NCBI GenBank assembly: GCA_031285975.1
Contig: JAITVE010000095.1
Span: 1-8,879 of the forward strand
Direction of reading: 5' to 3'
Length of the DNA stretch: 8,879 nt
DNA from: Candidatus Adiutrix sp.
GTDB taxonomy: Bacteria > Desulfobacterota > Desulfarculia > Adiutricales > Adiutricaceae
How positions within the stretch are numbered: the first letter of the stretch is position 1; each line of letters starts with the position of its first letter. The position numbers and the translations under genes are program-made. Below the pieces are notes generated by a model. That model made no database searches. It was not told where the DNA came from and saw only the letters and a list, made by a program, of their open reading frames with translations. This document shows positions 1-6,164 of this stretch, piece by piece.

Positions 1-1049
1 GGGGAATTTGGCGGGGAAAAATCCCCGGCGGAAAGCCGCGTGGCTATACCGCTCAGTTCCCGCACCGGGCGCAGAATGAGGCTGGCCGTGCGGTGCAAAA
101 AGAGCAAGGCGAACAGGAAAAGCAAAGCCCCCGCCCCGATGAAAAGCCGCAGCATACGGTCAAGATCGCTAAAAAGGCGGGCTTCGGGAATCAGCATGGC
201 AAACATGAGGTCGCCGGAACCCAGGGGCATGTAGATAACGGCCTGGGCTTCGTTTTTCCAGGTAACAGCGGTCTGCCCGGCCTGACGGCCCAGCATGAGG
301 CGGCGCAGGCGGGCGAGGCCCGGGGCCAGTTCCGCGCCGGGGGCTTCCGGCAGCGTCCAGTTGCCTTCCTTGTCCATAAAAAAGACCTGGGTTGAGGGCA
401 CGGTGCTGATGGCCAGGATGCGGTCTGCCAGCCAGGACATACTCAAATCAACGGTCAAGACGCCGCAGTTGAAAGGCAAACCCTGAAAATTCCTTCTGCT
501 GACGGGCGTGTAATAGCGGGCTGTCAGCCGCTTGCCCGCCTCGCCTTCCGTCACCAGCGTCTGCCAGGAAGCGCCGCCGGACGCGGCCAGGAAGGCGTGC
601 TGCAGGGCGCCGCTATCCGGGGTGAAATAGAGGGGGGCTTCATCCCGGGTAAAGCGCACGCCATACCGCGCGCCCCGGCTGTCCTCAAGGTAAACGGCCA
701 GGCCCAGCACGCCGCGCTCGGCGGGCATGGTGGCCATAACGCTGCCCTCAAAACGTTCCCGGAAGGCCTCGTCCGTATACAGCCTTTCAGGCCCCACCTC
801 TTCCAGGGCCCAGACAATGTGCCTGATGTTGTTTTCAACCCACTGGCGGCCATAAACCTCCTGAATGGCGGCATAGGCTTCCAACTGGCGTATCTGGGCG
901 GCGGCCCCGGCCAGGGCTTCGCTGCGGACGCTCAAGTACCCCAATATCATGCTGGCGGAGGAAAAGGCCAAAACGGCCAACAGCGGCAGGGTGAAGCGCA
1001 GCCCCAGGCGGTTGCTGAAAGGAATGCGGCGCAAGCCCGGCCCGCTCAC
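1..1049 (-). CDS. Membrane sensor with Cache-like domain and HAMP, probable SpoIIE/PP2C phosphatase (partial, C-terminus off window)
   Basis: About 349 codons are present before the window edge. A GTG start overlaps the TGA of the STAS gene in a GTGA junction, which implies translational coupling; I see no strong ribosome binding site and no better start before the first membrane segment. Residues about 18-40 form a membrane helix. Residues 42-300 form a periplasmic region with Cache-type features: YYTPVS near 179, then GVLTVDLSMSWL near 196-207, then a second lobe with FFMDKEGNW near 223-231. A second membrane helix lies at about 301-318. HAMP begins at 319-344 with LILRPVRELSGIATRLSAGDF. 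The output domain is missing. Deltaproteobacterial proteins with this architecture next to a STAS protein are often SpoIIE-type phosphatases that dephosphorylate the STAS partner, so that is my preferred reading. A histidine kinase, diguanylate cyclase or chemoreceptor output is not excluded. Sensor architecture is well supported; enzyme identity is inferred. Confidence 0.8.
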   Translation of the reverse strand, partial: MSGPGLRRIPFSNRLGLRFTLPLLAVLAFSSASMILGYLSVRSEALAGAAAQIRQLEAYAAIQEVYGRQWVENNIRHIVWALEEVGPERLYTDEAFRERFEGSVMATMPAERGVLGLAVYLEDSRGARYGVRFTRDEAPLYFTPDSGALQHAFLAASGGASWQTLVTEGEAGKRLTARYYTPVSRRNFQGLPFNCGVLTVDLSMSWLADRILAISTVPSTQVFFMDKEGNWTLPEAPGAELAPGLARLRRLMLGRQAGQTAVTWKNEAQAVIYMPLGSGDLMFAMLIPEARLFSDLDRMLRLFIGAGALLFLFALLFLHRTASLILRPVRELSGIATRLSAGDFSPPNS

Positions 1050-1393
1050 GTTCTGTCCGGAAAGGCGCGGGCCGCCGCGGCGGCGTCCGGGAAAGCGGGG
1101 AACAGGCTGCCGAAGCCGCAGCCCAGGAAAACTTTTTCCACATTGGGCCGCAGGGCGGCCACATGCACCAGGCCCCCCAGGGGCTCCAGGGTTTTACGCA
1201 GGGCCAGGAGGCTCCGCAAACCGAAGGAACTGACATAATCCACATTGGCCAGATCCACCACGGCCAGGCGCATGGCGGCGGCGCGAACCAGTTCGTTGCT
1301 TACATTTTCAAATTCCTTGGCCGTGAAGCCGTCCCAGCGGCCTGACAGATAGAGGGTGTGTACGGGTGGGTTATGGGTAACGGTGATTTCCAT
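1046..1393 (-). CDS. STAS-domain anti-sigma factor antagonist-like protein (SpoIIAA/RsbV type)
   Basis: This is a single-domain protein of 115 aa, the usual size for free-standing STAS antagonists. The core motif VVDLANVDYVSSFGLRSLL spans about residues 45-63. It matches the STAS strand-loop-helix that carries the phosphorylatable serine; Ser56, two residues before Gly58, aligns with the phosphoserine of RsbV/SpoIIAA. In the known family the protein binds a serine kinase (RsbW type), is phosphorylated, and is reset by a PP2C phosphatase. The start ATG follows GGAAGGA by 6 nt. The gene lies 24 bp after the sigma54 activator gene and overlaps the sensor gene by 4 bp, so the three are probably co-transcribed. 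No RsbW-like kinase is visible in this window; it could lie beyond the left edge or elsewhere. The C-terminal tail (about 98-115) is alanine-rich. Confidence 0.88.
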   Translation of the reverse strand: MEITVTHNPPVHTLYLSGRWDGFTAKEFENVSNELVRAAAMRLAVVDLANVDYVSSFGLRSLLALRKTLEPLGGLVHVAALRPNVEKVFLGCGFGSLFPAFPDAAAAARAFPDRT

Positions 1394-1417
1394 GTATTCC
1401 TTCCAGTACAGTAAAAA

Positions 1418-2674
1418 TTAATCATCGCTAAGGGGTGTTTGCCCCCTGCGCGTCAGCTTTATGCGCAGCCCCTCCCGGCTGATGCCCAAAATTTGGGCGG
1501 TGAGGGTTTTGTTGCCATGGTGGCGGGCCAGGGTCTCATGAATGTATTTGGCCACCACCTCGTCAAGGGTGGGTTCCCCGGAATTTTCGGAAGCGGTTTG
1601 TTCCAAGCTGCCGCCCTGAAGGGAGGCCGTGATATCCGCCGCCGAAATTTTCGGCCCTTCGGCAAAAAGCTGGGCCCGTTCCAGCACGTGGTGCAGTTCC
1701 CGAATATTGCCCGGCCAGTGGTGGCGCGTCAAAAGGCGCAGGGCCTCCGGGCTGACCCGCCGGGGCGCGTCCTGGGCCGCGCCCGCCAGCTTGCCCAATA
1801 TCATGTTGGCCAGCGCGGGGATATCTTCCAGGCGGTCTCTCAACGGCGGCACGTTGAGCCGCATCACATTCAGGCGGTAATACAGGTCTTCGCGGAATCG
1901 GCCGCTTTTGACCAGCCCGGCCAAGTCCCTGTGGGTGGCCGCCATCAGGCGCACATCCACCTTGATGCGTTTGCGGCCGCCGATGCGTTCCACGGTGCCG
2001 CTTTCAATGACGTGCAATATCTTGGCCTGGCTTTCCAGGGGCATATCGCCGATTTCGTCCAGCAGCAGGGTGCCGCCGTTGGCCTGCTCAAAACGCCCCA
2101 TGCGGGCCTGAACGCCCGAGGCCACCCCGGCCTCAATGCCGAAAAGTTCGCTTTCCAAAAGGCTGGCCGGTATGGCCGCGCAGTTGATATCCACATAGCC
2201 CTTGTCGGCCCGGGGGCCGATATCGTGAATATGGCGGGCCAGAAGGCCCTTGCCCGAGCCGGTTTCGCCCAGAATAAGCACCGTGGCGCGTGAGGCGGCC
2301 AGGCGCTCGGCCTGGGCCCGCAAGGCCCGCATGGCCGGGACTTCGCCCACCAGGCGCCGGGCCGCGTCTTTTCCCCGCACCTGGGCCCGCAGCCGCTTAT
2401 TTTCTTCGGCCAGGCGTCCCCGGTGCCTTTCCAGTTCCTCGCGGGCTTCGGATATTTCCACCAGCATACGGTCGCGCTCAAATTCGCGGGCCTCAACGCG
2501 CAACAGCATCATGGCCAGCGCTTCGGCCAGCACCCGGCTGACCTCGCCCGACTGTTCCAGGGAAGGGCTGTCAAACAGTTCCTTGGCTTTTTCATAATTG
2601 CCCCGGGCTATCTGCTCGCAGATTTCCACCAAATGCGTATGGATAGCATGGTTTTTGTAGGCTGTTGCTTTCAT
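1418..2674 (-). CDS. Sigma54-type AAA+ transcriptional activator with altered GAFTGA loop (GVASGV)
   Basis: The protein has 418 aa. Residues 1-70 form a helical N-terminal module (GNYEKAKELF at 26-34, then MMLLRVEAREFE at 55-66) with no receiver-domain signature. A coiled coil follows at about 70-100. The AAA+ domain runs from about 108 to 340: Walker A GETGSGKG at 136-143, VDINCAAIP at 161-169, Walker B GGTLLLDEIGD at 200-210, sensor I region LMAATHRD at 243-250, arginine-finger region GRFREDLYYRL at 258-268, sensor II WPGNIRELHHVLERA at 320-334. A Fis-type helix-turn-helix lies at 370-412 (NKTLTAQILGISREGLRIKL). The loop that should read GAFTGA reads GVASGV at 183-188, so the phenylalanine that contacts sigma54 is absent. 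Family knowledge: these proteins hydrolyse ATP to open sigma54 promoters from enhancer sites. The ATG follows a GGGGG ribosome site directly. It heads the STAS/sensor operon and is divergent from the exported-protein operon, its likely target. Confidence 0.93.
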   Translation of the reverse strand: MKATAYKNHAIHTHLVEICEQIARGNYEKAKELFDSPSLEQSGEVSRVLAEALAMMLLRVEAREFERDRMLVEISEAREELERHRGRLAEENKRLRAQVRGKDAARRLVGEVPAMRALRAQAERLAASRATVLILGETGSGKGLLARHIHDIGPRADKGYVDINCAAIPASLLESELFGIEAGVASGVQARMGRFEQANGGTLLLDEIGDMPLESQAKILHVIESGTVERIGGRKRIKVDVRLMAATHRDLAGLVKSGRFREDLYYRLNVMRLNVPPLRDRLEDIPALANMILGKLAGAAQDAPRRVSPEALRLLTRHHWPGNIRELHHVLERAQLFAEGPKISAADITASLQGGSLEQTASENSGEPTLDEVVAKYIHETLARHHGNKTLTAQILGISREGLRIKLTRRGQTPLSDD

Positions 2675-2706
2675 CCCCCAAGTTTAGCATTTAGCCAATC
2701 CCCCGC

Positions 2707-2721
2707 GCAAGCAAAAAACCA
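2707..2721 (-). promoter_or_regulatory. Possible sigma54 (-24/-12) promoter for the activator operon
   Basis: Read on the minus strand the segment is TGGTTTTTTGCTTGC. It has GG and GC with exactly ten bases between them and complete TGG and TTGC cores. The CAC of the -24 consensus is not conserved. Transcription would start near 2695, about 20 nt upstream of the ATG at 2674. A TATAGTATA stretch just upstream (2733-2741) is an alternative sigma70 -10 box, but I found no convincing -35. The match could be chance. Confidence 0.35.
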
Positions 2722-2834
2722 GCCTATACTATAGAGCCGCCAGGAAAAAAATAACGGCGCTAAAAATTTTCAACAAATTTAGACTATTAACTCGTTTTTC
2801 CGCAAAGCTCCTTTCTTCAAAAGGCGCGGTGACG

Positions 2835-2843
2835 CCCCCCCCC
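2835..2843 (+). repeat. Homopolymer tract of nine C
   Basis: Nine consecutive C residues lie in the divergent control region, about 160 bp from the activator start. A seven-C run follows at 2886-2892. Long C/G runs are prone to slippage, so length may vary between isolates. Neither run sits inside a recognised promoter, so a regulatory role is only a possibility. Confidence 0.6.
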
Positions 2844-2936
2844 ATTCTGCACAACCCATGCCAAGCCCTCCAACACCCACGGCCTCCCCCCCGGCGGGCT
2901 TCCAAAGAGCAGAGCCCTTTGGCCCCAGCCGCCGCA

Positions 2937-2984
2937 CCGCCCAAATAATGGGCGGCTTCACTCCTGAATGCCCAAAATATGGGC
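2937..2984. promoter_or_regulatory. Tandem dyad sites GCCCA-N5-TGGGC, probable enhancer (UAS) of a sigma54 activator
   Basis: Site 1 is CCGCCCAAATAATGGGCGG at 2937-2955, with 7-bp arms. Site 2 is GCCCAAAATATGGGC at 2970-2984, with 5-bp arms. Both are followed by a CTTCAC-type tail. Their centres (2946 and 2977) are 31 bp apart, close to three helical turns, so both lie on the same DNA face. They sit about 110-140 bp upstream of the start predicted from the sigma54-like promoter at 3059-3074. That layout (A/T-centred 15-bp dyads, phased, 80-150 bp upstream) is typical of enhancer sites bound by the Fis-type helix-turn-helix of sigma54 activators. Neither dyad is followed by a T tract, which argues against terminators. 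Binding by the neighbouring activator is inferred. Confidence 0.6.
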
Positions 2985-3058
2985 GCTTCACCGCCCCTGT
3001 TATTTCCTGTTCCCCCAAAAGCCGCGTAATATTCAGCCTCCGCGCAGCCTCAGCCCGC

Positions 3059-3074
3059 TGGCCTCAAATTTGCA
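3059..3074 (+). promoter_or_regulatory. Probable sigma54 (-24/-12) promoter of the exported-protein operon
   Basis: The sequence TGGCCTCAAATTTGCA, preceded by C, fits the consensus YTGGCACG-N4-TTGCW at YTGGC and TTGCA. The -24 GG (3060-3061) and -12 GC (3072-3073) are separated by exactly ten bases. Three -24 box positions (ACG read as CTC) differ. The start would be near 3085, giving a leader of about 50 nt before the first gene at 3135. Support comes from the phased dyads upstream and a sigma54-type activator gene next door. I saw no good sigma70 promoter in this interval. Confidence 0.6.
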
Positions 3075-3079
3075 AATTT
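3066..3079. promoter_or_regulatory. 14-bp perfect palindrome over the -12 element
   Basis: AAATTTGCAAATTT reads identically on both strands and covers the TTGC of the sigma54-like -12 box. A dimeric repressor bound here would block the promoter. It may equally be a by-product of AT-rich flanks around TTGCAA. Confidence 0.4.
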
Positions 3080-3083
3080 ACCC

Positions 3084-3119
3084 CACCGTTATCACGGTGT
3101 CATGGGCAGCCCAGCCCAT
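3084..3119 (+). promoter_or_regulatory. Two consecutive 5'-leader hairpins before the first exported-protein gene
   Basis: The first hairpin is CACCGT-TATC-ACGGTG (3084-3099). The second is ATGGGC-AGCCCA-GCCCAT (3102-3119). Each has a perfect 6-bp stem and they are 2 nt apart. The second ends 4 nt before the ribosome site AAGGAG (3124-3129). If transcription starts near 3085, the first hairpin would cap the mRNA 5' end, a known way of stabilising transcripts. There is no T tract, so termination is unlikely. Confidence 0.45.
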
Positions 3120-3134
3120 AAATAAGGAGTTTTT

Positions 3135-3863
3135 ATGCGATACCTCGTATTAAGCGCGCTCTTCATCTTTGCCGCCTCTTTCCCCGCCTTGGCCGCCGAT
3201 GCGGAGCTCACCCTGAAAGGCGAGCGGATTTTCCTCGCCAAAGGCGGCCAAAGCACACCCCTGGATCAGGACATGTTCCCGGCCCAGCCCATTGAAAACA
3301 CTGATATGCGCTTTGTCGGCCTGGGCGCGGACAGCGCCGCCGAACACGGCGTCGCCCCTGGCCTCTACCTTTTCAAAGGCGACGGCCCGCCGGAAGCCTT
3401 TGTGCCCACGGATGAAGCCGAATTCTGCGCCGACGTGAAATTTTCGCCGGACATGAAAATCCTGGCCATGGACGCGGGCATGAGCCTGGTGCGCAACTGG
3501 CTGTTTTTCAGCTATCCCGACCTGAAGCCCTGGGGGCAGACCGTCTATTACCAGACCGAGGACAACCCCACCATCATCTGGCTGGATGAAGGGGGCGTTC
3601 TGGTTTCCACCATGGAGCAGGACGAGCATGGCCGCGCCTGCGAATACGACCCCTGCGGCCCGGTTTCCGTGAGCTATTACAACCTCAAAACCCGCAAGAG
3701 CGCGAAACTCTTGCCCGGCACCGACCTATGCGATTACACCCTGACCGGCCTTAATGAAGACGGCACGGCTGCGGCCCTGGAAATGTGCCTCGCCACGCCC
3801 CAGGCGTGGAAGACCTTCCCCGACAGCAGCGCGGCGAAAGCCGTAACCGTGAAACTTCCCTAA
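3135..3863 (+). CDS. Exported protein of unknown function (first gene of the operon)
   Basis: The protein has 242 aa with a clear signal peptide (residues 1-20, hydrophobic core LVLSALFIFAASF, cleavage after ALA), so it should be periplasmic or secreted. The mature part is acidic with alternating strand-like segments. KFSPDMKILAMDAG at 102-115 and the tail NEDGTAAALEMCLA at 207-220 resemble single blades of beta-propeller or WD40-like repeat proteins, but I cannot assign a family. Five cysteines (98, 169, 174, 199, 218) could form disulfides in the periplasm. The ATG has an ideal ribosome site, AAGGAG, 5 nt upstream. The next gene starts 25 bp after the stop. The call as an exported protein is firm; the function is unknown. 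Confidence 0.85.
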   Translation: MRYLVLSALFIFAASFPALAADAELTLKGERIFLAKGGQSTPLDQDMFPAQPIENTDMRFVGLGADSAAEHGVAPGLYLFKGDGPPEAFVPTDEAEFCADVKFSPDMKILAMDAGMSLVRNWLFFSYPDLKPWGQTVYYQTEDNPTIIWLDEGGVLVSTMEQDEHGRACEYDPCGPVSVSYYNLKTRKSAKLLPGTDLCDYTLTGLNEDGTAAALEMCLATPQAWKTFPDSSAAKAVTVKLP

Positions 3864-3888
3864 ATTTTTCAGGAATATGGAGGAAATT

Positions 3889-4383
3889 ATGAAATACCTT
3901 ATCGCAATGTTTTTGGTTTTTTTCGCCATGCCCGCCTACGCGCAGGAGACGGGCCTGCCGCTGTTGGTGACCGACCCCGACCCCAAGGGCACCAATGTGC
4001 GGGCCAACCCCGGCGGCGCGGTGATACGCGTCATCCCCTTTGGCGGCGCCAGCGACGCGGACATAGAAATGCGCCGGGTCACGGTGACGGAAGTGAAGGG
4101 CCAATGGTTCTGGGCCACTCTGGCCGATAATTCCAACGGCTGGATTCACACCTCCGTGGTGGGCACCTGCGCCTCGGCCACTGAAGACGGCGACCCCGCC
4201 ATGTACACCAAGGCGGACGAGAGTTCCGCCCCGGTGGCCAGAGTGAAAGACGGCGCCAAACTGCGCCTTCTGGAATGGCGCGGGGACTGGGCCCGGGTGC
4301 AGACGGCAGAGGGCGCGAAAAAAACCGGCTGGATGATGACCCACACCCTTTTGGCCAACCCCTACAATAGTTGCTGGAAATAA
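3889..4383 (+). CDS. Exported protein with two bacterial SH3 (SH3b) domains
   Basis: I chose the ATG at 3889 rather than the in-frame ATG at 3877. GGAGGAA lies just upstream of 3889, and the protein then begins directly with a signal peptide (MKYLIAMFLVFFAMPAYA, cut before Q19). The protein has 164 aa. SH3b domain 1 spans about 27-92: TNVRANPGGAVIRVIPFGG, later WFWATL and NGWIHTSVV. Domain 2 spans about 104-157: APVARVKDGAKLRLLEWRGDWARVQ, then TGWMMTHTLL. The pattern of NVR/GxV, then a basic turn, W.V and GWM/I is that of SH3_3-type domains, which in bacteria often bind cell-wall peptides or act as protein docking modules. Cys94 and Cys162 could pair. No catalytic domain is attached, so it is probably a binding or adaptor protein of the envelope. 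Confidence 0.85.
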   Translation: MKYLIAMFLVFFAMPAYAQETGLPLLVTDPDPKGTNVRANPGGAVIRVIPFGGASDADIEMRRVTVTEVKGQWFWATLADNSNGWIHTSVVGTCASATEDGDPAMYTKADESSAPVARVKDGAKLRLLEWRGDWARVQTAEGAKKTGWMMTHTLLANPYNSCWK

Positions 4384-4392
4384 GGAGATGGT

Positions 4393-5286
4393 ATGAGAAG
4401 CCTAAAATATGCCCTTGGCCTGGCGGCGGCCCTGGCCATAACCGCCGGAGGGGCGAGCGCGGCCCTGGCCGACAGTACGCTGCAAAACGAGATGGAATCA
4501 GACCTCATGGCCGTGTACTGCGCGGACGAGCAGGGCGCAACCACGGAAGTGACCGGCGAACTGGCCGCGGGGGCCAGCGTTACGGTGAGCCCCGACAAGC
4601 TGCCGGAATACGGCTGTTCCCGCCTGGCGGTGCTCATAGACAGCGAAGAGGGCTGGCAGTTTTACCACGAGCCGGAACCGGCGGGGGCCTCTGAAATCAT
4701 TTTTTCCCTGGACAGGCCCAACCCTCAACTGGGCGTCTACCCCTCGCTGCTGATCGTTTCGGGCGATGAAAGTTATGTGGCCCCGGCCGGGATTCCCCTG
4801 TCCATGCTGGCCCAGCATATGCAGTTCGGGCTGGATGAAGCCAAGTGGCGGGAAATATCAACCCCCGGCCTTGACCCAGCGGAAAACACGGAATTTGCCA
4901 TAAGTTTTGCCGATCAATCCTGGAGCCTGGCCAATGAGGGCATGGAGTTTAAGGAACTGGCGGCCGGGCAGAACCTGGCGGCTTCCATCGGCCTGGAAAC
5001 GGAATTTTCCAACACCACGGTCACGGCGGCTTTGCTGGGGTTGCGGGATATGGGCCTCTCGCCCCTCTTGTTCATCCATAACGGCCAGGAACAGAGCGTC
5101 AGCCAAGACAGCGAACACCCCTGGCCGGAAATAGGGGAAATGCTGGCTCAGGCGGCGGTGGACGACGGCGGCACGATACAGATGCTTTTTGGCAGCGACA
5201 CCTTCACCACCACCCTGACGCTGGACTTGGACAGTGCCGTGGCCATGCTGGCCATTGAACGCAAAGAAGGCGCGCCTTTGGGCTAA
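4393..5286 (+). CDS. Exported protein of unknown function (297 aa)
   Basis: A signal peptide occupies residues 1-26 (hydrophobic ALGLAAALAITAGGASAALA, cleavage before D27). Only two cysteines remain in the mature protein (Cys43 in VYCADE, Cys75 in YGCSRL), a likely disulfide pair in an N-terminal beta-rich module of about 30-120. The rest (130-297) is acidic and shows two strand-rich stretches separated by EFSNTTVTAALLGLRDMG near 210-227. I recognise no catalytic motif or family. The start is supported by GGAG a few nt after the upstream stop codon, only 9 bp away, so it is almost certainly co-transcribed with the SH3b gene. It is the largest gene product of the operon. Confidence 0.83.
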   Translation: MRSLKYALGLAAALAITAGGASAALADSTLQNEMESDLMAVYCADEQGATTEVTGELAAGASVTVSPDKLPEYGCSRLAVLIDSEEGWQFYHEPEPAGASEIIFSLDRPNPQLGVYPSLLIVSGDESYVAPAGIPLSMLAQHMQFGLDEAKWREISTPGLDPAENTEFAISFADQSWSLANEGMEFKELAAGQNLAASIGLETEFSNTTVTAALLGLRDMGLSPLLFIHNGQEQSVSQDSEHPWPEIGEMLAQAAVDDGGTIQMLFGSDTFTTTLTLDLDSAVAMLAIERKEGAPLG

Positions 5287-5316
5287 GTTTTGGCACTGCG
5301 CAAAAAGGAGTTGTTC

Positions 5317-5634
5317 ATGAAGTTGCGAAAAACTGTTTTGGCGGCCGTCATGGCCAGCCTGCTGCTCATAAGCTCCGCTCCCGTCGCCCTGGCCTGGGGC
5401 AAGTTCACCGACATTTTTGACTGGGGCCGGGCCGACGCCGCCACCAAGGAGGAGATTGTCAGCGACTTGCAGGAGCTCTTGATACGCGAGAAAATACTGA
5501 GCAAACGCTATACGGCAAGCTCTCTGGTGAAGGTGGTGGAAAAGCGGCTGGCCATTGACAATAACCAGGCCATCATACTCGACAAACTGTGCGAGGGCCT
5601 GAAACTCAACTGTGACAAGTTGCTGGAAATGTAA
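5317..5634 (+). CDS. Small exported helical protein of unknown function
   Basis: The start is the ATG at 5317, preceded by AAGGAG at a good distance. An in-frame TTG at 5290 is upstream but has no ribosome site and would add charged residues before the signal peptide. The protein has 105 aa with signal peptide MKLRKTVLAAVMASLLLISSAPVALA (cut near 26). The mature part, about 79 aa, is predicted mostly helical and charged: TKEEIVSDLQELLIREKIL and SSLVKVVEKRLAI. It ends with CEGLKLNCDKLLEM, where Cys92 and Cys99 may pair. No known family recognised. Confidence 0.82.
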   Translation: MKLRKTVLAAVMASLLLISSAPVALAWGKFTDIFDWGRADAATKEEIVSDLQELLIREKILSKRYTASSLVKVVEKRLAIDNNQAIILDKLCEGLKLNCDKLLEM

Positions 5635-5644
5635 GGAGGAAGCC

Positions 5645-5746
5645 ATGAACAGATTGAAACAACATCCCGTCCGGGCGCTCGCCCCTGTCGTTATCCTGCT
5701 TCTCTTCACGGCCTTTTTGTGCGCCCCCGCCGGGGAAGGACTATAA
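5645..5746 (+). CDS. 33-aa hydrophobic microprotein
   Basis: A short ORF of 33 codons plus stop fills the gap between its neighbours: 10 bp after the upstream stop and 1 bp before the next ATG. It has one of the best ribosome sites in the window (AGGAGGA, 5 nt before the ATG). The product has a basic start (MNRLKQHPVRA), a hydrophobic stretch (LAPVVILLLFTAFLCA) and a short tail (PAGEGL). It could be a single-pass inner-membrane microprotein, or a signal peptide left over from a lost exported gene. The ribosome site of the downstream gene (GGAAGGA) is embedded in its last codons, so its translation may be coupled to that gene. Confidence 0.6.
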   Translation: MNRLKQHPVRALAPVVILLLFTAFLCAPAGEGL

Positions 5747-5747
5747 T

Positions 5748-6146
5748 ATGAAAAAGCTTCTCTTATTAAGCGTTATGCTGCTCGCCATGCCCAGCGGCGC
5801 GCTTTTCGCCCAGGACGCGGGCGACGCGCTGTCCGCCGAATGCGGCCAGTGCCTGGAAAATAGCGGCGGCGTGACCAGCGCCATGATAGGGTGTCTGCAA
5901 ACAGAATATGACAAGCAGGACGCCCGGCTGAACGCGGCCTATAAGCAAGTCAGGGGGCAAATAAGCGGCGGACAGGCCAAAAAATTGCAGACCGCCCAGC
6001 GGGCCTGGCTGCAATACCGCGACGCCTACCAGGACTATTTCAATGACCCCGACGGCGGCAGCATGGCCAGGGTCGAAGCGATAGACTGGCTGGCCCGGAG
6101 CACCGCCGCCCAGGCCAAAATACTGGAGAGCATCGTACCGTTTTAG
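5748..6146 (+). CDS. Exported DUF1311 / LprI-family protein (lysozyme-inhibitor-like)
   Basis: The protein has 132 aa. The signal peptide MKKLLLLSVMLLAMPSGALFA is cut before Q22. The mature protein carries the LprI-type helical domain at about 45-128: CLQTEYDKQDARLNAAYKQV, then QAKKLQTAQRAWLQYRDAYQDY, then GGSMARVEAIDWLARSTAAQAKIL. The signature AQRAWLxYRD (83-92) is characteristic of the family. Cysteines 32, 35 and 49 precede or enter the domain. Known family context: Mycobacterium LprI inhibits lysozyme, while most DUF1311 proteins have no proven role. This copy is soluble, not a lipoprotein, since no lipobox is present. Within an operon of envelope proteins a protective or cell-wall-related role is reasonable but inferred. 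It ends with a double stop TAGTGA. Confidence 0.88.
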   Translation: MKKLLLLSVMLLAMPSGALFAQDAGDALSAECGQCLENSGGVTSAMIGCLQTEYDKQDARLNAAYKQVRGQISGGQAKKLQTAQRAWLQYRDAYQDYFNDPDGGSMARVEAIDWLARSTAAQAKILESIVPF

Positions 6147-6164
6147 TGATAGGAGGCAGATGAG

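Larger units (their letters stand above)
2675..3134. other. Divergent intergenic control region
   Basis: This is 460 bp between two divergent operons with no credible gene; short ORFs here lack ribosome sites and have C-rich, low-complexity translations. From left to right it holds a left-facing sigma54-like site (2707-2721), an AT-rich stretch (2750-2800), a run of nine C (2835-2843), a run of seven C (2886-2892), two GCCCA-N5-TGGGC dyads (2937-2984), a right-facing sigma54-like promoter (3059-3074) overlapped by a palindrome (3066-3079), and two hairpins (3084-3119) before the ribosome site AAGGAG at 3124-3129. Confidence 0.7.

Noticed and set aside
1439..2293. 284-codon open frame on the plus strand across the sigma54 activator
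   Set aside because: It is antisense to an unmistakable AAA+ domain and gives a low-complexity translation with no family features.
2937..2984. The GCCCA-N5-TGGGC dyads as transcription terminators
   Set aside because: They lie between divergent promoters, no gene ends there, and no T tract follows on either strand.
2779..3018. Short minus-strand ORFs in the divergent control region (71 and 79 codons)
   Set aside because: They rely on weak starts without ribosome sites and translate C/G runs into low-complexity protein.
3877..3888. Upstream ATG giving a four-residue longer SH3b protein
   Set aside because: The sequence between this ATG and the next holds the ribosome site GGAGGAA itself, and the signal peptide starts cleanly at 3889.
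5290..5306. TTGGCAC, a perfect -24 half of a sigma54 promoter, between two exported-protein genes
   Set aside because: The bases twelve positions on are AA rather than GC, so the -12 element is missing. It is part of a 30-bp gap inside the operon.
4858..5709. 283-codon minus-strand frame over the exported operon
   Set aside because: It spans two signal-peptide genes and the intergenic ribosome sites on the other strand, and shows no domain of its own.
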